Position numbers and translations under genes: made by a program
Assembly: GCA_958448395.1 (NCBI GenBank)
Contig: CAUDDP010000010.1
Span: 1 to 45,215, forward strand
Direction: 5' to 3'
DNA from: an uncultured Oscillospiraceae bacterium
GTDB taxonomy: Bacteria > Bacillota > Clostridia > Oscillospirales > Ruminococcaceae
Length of the DNA: 45,215 bases
Notes under the pieces: generated by a model
Seen by the model: the letters and a program-made list of their open reading frames with translations, nothing else
Told to the model about the DNA's origin: nothing
Databases searched by the model: none
In this document: positions 41,402 to 45,215 of the stretch, piece after piece
How positions within the stretch are numbered: the stretch's first letter is position 1
Layout: the number at the start of each line of letters is the position of its first letter

Positions 41402-42302
41402 TTTTAAGAAACTGGAACAGAACAAAACCGTTGTTCCTGCATGGGCAAAATATCTAAAGGACGGTGAATTTATCAGTTATGAAAATACCTACAAGAGCAA
41501 GATTTATTTTCATCTGTTTGACCGTTATGAATATCCCTGTGCAGAAACAGGAGCAATTCGTTATTATGTCTATGACCCGATAAAGCATGGTGCTGACCCG
41601 ACAAAGAAATACCCTGTTCTGATGTGGCTGCATGGAGCAAGCAATTCCCTCATGGAAGAAGGTTGTATTATGTGCTGTGGTGCGGAGCAATATGCTTCTC
41701 CGCAGTATCAGCAGGCAATGGGTGGTGCATATCTGATTGTGCCACTTGCCAATGAAGAACGGTTGGCGGACGGAACAATTCTCGGCACATGGTCAAAGGT
41801 GTATTCTGCACCCGTCAAGGCAATTTTTGATAGAGTTTGTGCAGAACATGCTGAATATATAGGCAAGAGATTTGTTATGGGGGCATCATCCGGCGGTTAT
41901 TTTACTTGGCAGCTGCTGGAGGATTACTGTAGCTTTTTTGACGGGGCTATTCCCATTTCCTCCAGTTATATTCCTTCCGATGGGGTACTAAACAGGATTT
42001 CTGAAAGCGGTATTCAGCTTATCATTGCCCATGGAAAGCATGATGAAATGGCAGATTTTGAAACATGTGTGGTTCCTCGCATAGAAACACTTCAAAAAAT
42101 GCATCATACCATCTGTTTCTTTCCGGAGTGGGTGTATAATGGTGACGGCGGTGTGTCTTCTGTGTTTTACGGGCTAGAAATGGGACAGCACTGTATGATT
42201 AACTGGATACAGCACAATCTCATGTTTGATAATGGTACTCCCGCAGATGAACGGCTGCCAGATGGGATTACAGGATGGATTCGACGGATTTGCAATTTAT
42301 GA
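41388..42302 (+). CDS. Alpha/beta hydrolase, esterase-like
   Basis: 304 residues without a signal peptide. The nucleophile elbow is GASSGG (around residue 166) and the oxyanion region is LMWLHGASNS. IIAHGKHDEMADF supplies the likely acid and the stretch near GDGGVSSVFYGLEMGQH the His. It resembles carbohydrate-esterase family 1/polyhydroxybutyrate depolymerase-like enzymes, but the substrate is unknown and the protein appears cytoplasmic. An AAAGGAG site is inside the preceding gene. Confidence 0.75.
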   Translation: MALPDFKKLEQNKTVVPAWAKYLKDGEFISYENTYKSKIYFHLFDRYEYPCAETGAIRYYVYDPIKHGADPTKKYPVLMWLHGASNSLMEEGCIMCCGAEQYASPQYQQAMGGAYLIVPLANEERLADGTILGTWSKVYSAPVKAIFDRVCAEHAEYIGKRFVMGASSGGYFTWQLLEDYCSFFDGAIPISSSYIPSDGVLNRISESGIQLIIAHGKHDEMADFETCVVPRIETLQKMHHTICFFPEWVYNGDGGVSSVFYGLEMGQHCMINWIQHNLMFDNGTPADERLPDGITGWIRRICNL

Positions 42303-42315
42303 AAGGATAGAAAAA

Positions 42316-42783
42316 ATGAGATTTTGCAGCATACATAAAAAGGCATGTGCTTCTCTTGTTGATATGAGAATTTTATTTCTATGGGAGGATGGTAAGGAGG
42401 CATCGGAGAAACAACTTTACAAAATAGCAGAGAATTTGCCCTCCTATTTTGAAAAGCATATTGACAAAGATTGTTTTGCTTTTGGTGCATACGATAATGA
42501 AAAACTTGTTTCAGTTGCCCTGCTCCTGATAATAGAAAAACCAAGCAATCTACGTTTTGTGACTGGTAGAATCGGGGAAGTACTGAATGTCTATACCATT
42601 CCAGAATATCGCAGACAGGGGATTGCAACGAAGGTCATGCAGATGCTGGTGGATTTTGCAAAAGAAAGTGCTTTGGATTTTGTGGAACTGAAAGCCACAA
42701 AAAATGGCTATCCACTTTATAAAAAGCTTGATTTTGTGGAGAACCCTACAGCATATATCCCTATGAAATATACATTTGAATAA
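42316..42783 (+). CDS. GNAT-family N-acetyltransferase
   Basis: 155 residues from the ATG at 42316, preceded by GAAAGGA; an in-frame ATG at 42226 lies inside the esterase gene. The motif A block YTIPEYRRQGIATKVMQ contains the RxxGxA pyrophosphate loop, and NGYPLYKKLDFVENP is the C-terminal motif. It differs from the GNAT two genes upstream and is not a duplicate. Confidence 0.85.
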   Translation: MRFCSIHKKACASLVDMRILFLWEDGKEASEKQLYKIAENLPSYFEKHIDKDCFAFGAYDNEKLVSVALLLIIEKPSNLRFVTGRIGEVLNVYTIPEYRRQGIATKVMQMLVDFAKESALDFVELKATKNGYPLYKKLDFVENPTAYIPMKYTFE

Positions 42784-42802
42784 AAGATGAGAGGTTATAT
42801 AT

Positions 42803-43591
42803 ATGGACATTGTAAATAAACACATAGATGGTGGAAAAGCATTTGATTGGGGTAGAACTTCTTCGGATTATGCGAAATTTCGCGACATCTATCCACAAAT
42901 ATTTTATAATAAAATCATAGAGCGTGGACTTTGCGTCAGAGGTCAAACTGTTCTGGATATGGGGACGGGGACAGGCGTTCTGCCAAGAAATCTCTATCAA
43001 TATGGTGCAAAGTGGACAGGAATTGATATTTCTGAAAACCAGATTGCACAGGCAAAAATTCTTTCGCAGGGTATGGATATTTCCTATTTTGCGATGCCGG
43101 CAGAGAAGATAGATTTCCCTGATCATGCCTTTGATGTAGTGACTGCCTGCCAGTGCTTCTGGTATTTTGACCATGAAAAAATTATGCCTACATTACATCG
43201 AATGTTGAAGCCAAACGGCAGCATGCTTGTGCTGTATATGGCATGGCTGCCACTTGAAGATGCTGTTGCAGGAGCAAGTGAAAATCTTGTTTTACAATAC
43301 AATCCAAGCTGGAGTGGTGCAGGGGAAACAGTTCATCCTATCTGGATCCCCGAATGCTACCATGAGAAATTTGAACTTGTACATCATGAGGAGTATCCGT
43401 TGGAGATACCGTTTACCCGAGAAGGCTGGAACGGTAGAATGAAAGCCTGCCGTGGTGTGGGTGCTTCATTGTCAGAAACAGAAATTGCAGCATGGGAGCA
43501 GGAGCATCTGGAACTTTTGCGGCATATCGCACCGGAAGCGTTTACAGTCAAGCACTATGCAGCGATTGCAGAACTGAGAAAAAAATTATAA
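42803..43591 (+). CDS. SAM-dependent methyltransferase
   Basis: 262 residues, class I Rossmann type. Motif I is LDMGTGTGVLP (around 51-61), the acidic post-I residue is in GIDIS, and motif IV is FDVVTACQCFWYFD. The C-terminal part (FTREGWNGRMKACRGVGASLS) matches a group of small-molecule methyltransferases with no firm substrate. It ends the four-gene run. Confidence 0.85.
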   Translation: MDIVNKHIDGGKAFDWGRTSSDYAKFRDIYPQIFYNKIIERGLCVRGQTVLDMGTGTGVLPRNLYQYGAKWTGIDISENQIAQAKILSQGMDISYFAMPAEKIDFPDHAFDVVTACQCFWYFDHEKIMPTLHRMLKPNGSMLVLYMAWLPLEDAVAGASENLVLQYNPSWSGAGETVHPIWIPECYHEKFELVHHEEYPLEIPFTREGWNGRMKACRGVGASLSETEIAAWEQEHLELLRHIAPEAFTVKHYAAIAELRKKL

Positions 43592-43664
43592 TGGGAATAT
43601 GTCACGCTGTTGTCGCATTTGGTATGATATACTCATAGCATTCAAAAGGAAATGAGGTATCATC

Positions 43665-44120
43665 ATGCAATATGAAATTGTGAATCTGAATGAAAAGACA
43701 GTTGTTGGCTACGCTGCCCGTACCAGCAATCTTGCACCGGATATGGGACAGGTCATCGGCGGTTTGTGGCAGCGGTTTTATCAGCCAGATGGCTATCCCT
43801 GTATTCCGGACAAGAAAAACGATAAGGCACTTGGCATTTATACGGATTATGTCAATGCAGAACAGGCAGAGTATACTGTTTTGGTTGCCTGTGAGGTGCA
43901 GAAAGGCACAAATATGCCAGAATCCTTTACAGTGCGTACCATTCCGGCAGGAACCTATGCAAAGTTTATTGTAAAAGGTAACATGGTAACAGCTGTGGCA
44001 GATTTTTGGAAGCAGCTCTGGCAAATGCCGTTACAGCGTTCGTTTGTCTGTGATTTTGAAGAATATCAAAATACAGATCCGGAACATGCGGAAATTCACA
44101 TCTATATCAGTTTGAAATGA
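43665..44120 (+). CDS. GyrI-like (effector-binding domain) protein
   Basis: 151 residues. The GyrI-like/AraC effector-binding fold is suggested by the start YEIVNLNEKTVVGYAART, GIYTDYV in the middle and the ending FVCDFEEYQNTDPEHAEIHIYISLK. Stand-alone members bind small aromatic or cationic compounds or act as hydrolases or gyrase inhibitors. A GAGG site precedes the ATG. It probably has its own weak promoter around 43605-43635. Confidence 0.8.
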   Translation: MQYEIVNLNEKTVVGYAARTSNLAPDMGQVIGGLWQRFYQPDGYPCIPDKKNDKALGIYTDYVNAEQAEYTVLVACEVQKGTNMPESFTVRTIPAGTYAKFIVKGNMVTAVADFWKQLWQMPLQRSFVCDFEEYQNTDPEHAEIHIYISLK

Positions 44121-44133
44121 GGGTGTAATGCAT

Positions 44134-44214
44134 ATGGATTTTAGCAAACTGACTGCCTGTGGCGGCGACTGTTCCGATTTTCTGCAACATCATGGAGAAA
44201 AATACACAAAATAG
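44134..44214 (+). pseudogene. Truncated DUF3795-like gene
   Basis: Only 26 codons, starting MDFSKLTACGGDCSDF. This is the start of DUF3795 proteins, which normally have about 100-130 residues and several more Cys motifs (GDCSDC and later CxxC). Here the reading goes from the first motif straight to FLQHHGEKYTK and a stop, so the middle seems to be deleted. A GGGTGTAATG stretch precedes it. Confidence 0.55.
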
Positions 44215-44222
44215 TTGACGAA

Positions 44223-44265
44223 AAAACGCTGTATGATTGGATAAAACCGACCTACAGCGTTTTTG
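44223..44265. terminator. Bidirectional terminator
   Basis: AAAACGCTGTA (44223-44233) pairs perfectly with TACAGCGTTTT (44253-44263), with A and T runs outside. It sits between the truncated gene and the convergent TSCPD gene. Confidence 0.85.
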
Positions 44266-44281
44266 TCATATTTTTTTGTGT

Positions 44282-44536
44282 TCAATCTGTTTCTGCACTG
44301 ATTTTTTTCAATGCCTGTGCAAGCTGATCCGGACAGGATGTCGGCTTGCCATTACAGCGGATATGTTCCAATCTTGCAATGACATCCTCTACTTTCATAC
44401 CCTTTACCAAAGCACCAATGCCTTGTAAATTCCCGTTGCAGCCTCCAACGAAAGATACGTTCTGTACGATGCCATCTTCTATTTCAATTGTAATTTGTCT
44501 GGAACAGACGCCGGTGGGACGATACTGGTATTGCAT
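44282..44536 (-). CDS. TSCPD-domain protein (TIGR03905 family)
   Basis: 84 residues from the ATG at 44536, following GGAGGTGG. The blocks GVCSRQITIEIEDGIVQNVSF, GGCNGNLQGIGALVKGM and the signature TSCPDQLA are typical. TSCPD domains also occur at the C-terminus of B12-dependent ribonucleotide reductases. The role of the small stand-alone family is unknown. Confidence 0.88.
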   Translation of the reverse strand: MQYQYRPTGVCSRQITIEIEDGIVQNVSFVGGCNGNLQGIGALVKGMKVEDVIARLEHIRCNGKPTSCPDQLAQALKKISAETD

Positions 44537-44612
44537 ATTCTGCCACCTCCTTTTTCTGATTTTGATTATAACATGTTTTAGAGGAGATTGCAAGAGAATT
44601 TTCTTTACTGGC

Positions 44613-44948
44613 CAGGGCTACCGCATGAAAAAATCAAGAAAATTTGTTCAAAATGACAGAACAGAGGAAATCATCATCAAAAGAGCAATGAAAGCGTTTA
44701 GCTTTCATACTCAATTTGACGTTAGAATATGATTTGTAAAGGTTCAAAGCAATATGACGGATGACCGCCAGATTTTCTCCACTGTTATCCATTCTCATCC
44801 GGCACTTATCCTCATTGAAATTTTTATCAAGACACCAATGGAGATTATTCTCAATCCCCCAGTGCATTCTGGCTGCCTGCAAAAATTTATCCAAATCAGT
44901 CAATGATGTAATAAAATGAGAGTGAATATCAAACTGTGTAAATGCCAA
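44613..44948 (-). pseudogene. ISAs1-like transposase remnant
   Basis: The frame 44948-44634 gives the C-terminal third of an ISAs1-type transposase: ARMHWGIENNLHWCLDKNF, EDKCRMRMDNSGENLAVIRHIALNL. The N-terminal two thirds are missing. CAGGGCTACCGCATGAAA at 44613-44630, just past its stop, looks like the matching terminal inverted repeat. The other end was lost, probably at the junction near 44940. Confidence 0.75.
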
Positions 44949-44984
44949 TAATAACCACGAAAAGAAAAGTGGAGGTAAATTGGT

Positions 44985-45167
44985 ATGAAAAGAAGGAATC
45001 GCGGTTTAAACGAAAAAGAAATGGAACTCGTAAAGTATCTAATGGCTGATTGCCAGAGTACAGGAGATATTCAGAACAAACTGAAGCGGTTATTTGCCGG
45101 AACGATCGAGCAGATGCTGGAAGCGGAAATGGACGAGCACCTTGGTTATGAGAAAAATTCATACTAA
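44985..45167 (+). pseudogene. IS256-family transposase, N-terminal fragment
   Basis: The 60 residues end DIQNKLKRLFAGTIEQMLEAEMDEHLGYEKNSY, the N-terminal part of the IS256 (Mutator-like) transposase, which normally has about 400 residues. A TAA follows at once. The GGAGG site and the ATG at 44985 are intact. It abuts the ISAs1 remnant, which faces the other way. Confidence 0.75.
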
Positions 45168-45182
45168 TCTCTAACCAATTTA

Positions 45183-45211
45183 TTGAAATTGAAGAGAAGA
45201 AGTGGTATAAT
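45183..45211 (+). promoter_or_regulatory. Promoter at the right edge
   Basis: TTGAAA (45183-45188), a 17-nt spacer and TATAAT (45206-45211), facing a gene beyond the window. Confidence 0.55.
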
Positions 45212-45215
45212 GAAT

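Overview
The window looks like chromosome from a low-GC Clostridia of the Oscillospiraceae, most likely a cellulolytic Ruminococcus. The main evidence is a large secreted family-48 cellulase that ends in a type I dockerin. Supporting signs are a monomeric [FeFe] hydrogenase, a SpoIIP sporulation amidase, PerR with rubrerythrin, and near-consensus sigma-A promoters (TTGACA, 17-nt spacer, TATAAT) in front of many transcription units. No comparison with other genomes could be run, so the species is not resolved.

Layout. Positions 1-1757 hold a group-B-like [FeFe] hydrogenase with its own promoter and terminator. Positions 1944-2805 hold an untranslated transcription unit of about 825 nt: a good promoter, no credible ORF, many predicted hairpins, a five-fold repeated hairpin motif every 50-55 nt, and an intrinsic terminator. 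This is the best candidate for an undescribed or rarely described large RNA. Next come a radical SAM protein with a SUKH (SMI1/KNR4) immunity-like protein, a cluster of small hairpins (4297-4390), a secreted lysozyme-like protein with ricin-like and fibronectin-like modules, a CBS-domain protein and a pyridoxine kinase.

Positions 8829-12877 form a BlaI/BlaR1-type regulatory cassette. The repressor has two copies of an 18-bp operator at its promoter. The M56 sensor protease carries, in place of a penicillin-binding domain, a C-terminal domain that recurs three times in the neighbouring lipoprotein. Two of those three copies are almost identical in DNA. Two tRNAs (Trp-CCA, Arg-CCG) follow. The region 13454-23808 is dominated by envelope functions: a permuted NlpC/P60-like protein, SpoIIP with a small membrane protein, a NodB deacetylase, a VanY-like protein that appears to have lost catalytic residues, a DacF-type carboxypeptidase, and a four-gene Gld-like ABC transporter operon.

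The GH48-dockerin gene (24404-27376) has its own promoter and a leader of about 200 nt. Downstream are a coiled-coil zinc-ribbon protein, a DMT exporter, a ClC channel and a perR-rubrerythrin pair. A thiamine operon (thiE, thiD, DJ-1/ThiJ-like, thiC) sits under a TPP riboswitch with an intrinsic terminator, just after an HD-domain gene. Positions 35880-36077 are a second probable small RNA with three strong hairpins. From 36101 on there is a three-gene ABC-2 exporter, divergent from a WYL-family regulator and with repeated operator-like palindromes between them. A run of accessory genes follows (two GNATs, an esterase, a methyltransferase, a GyrI-like protein). The right edge is worn: a truncated DUF3795-like gene and remnants of ISAs1-like and IS256-like transposases.
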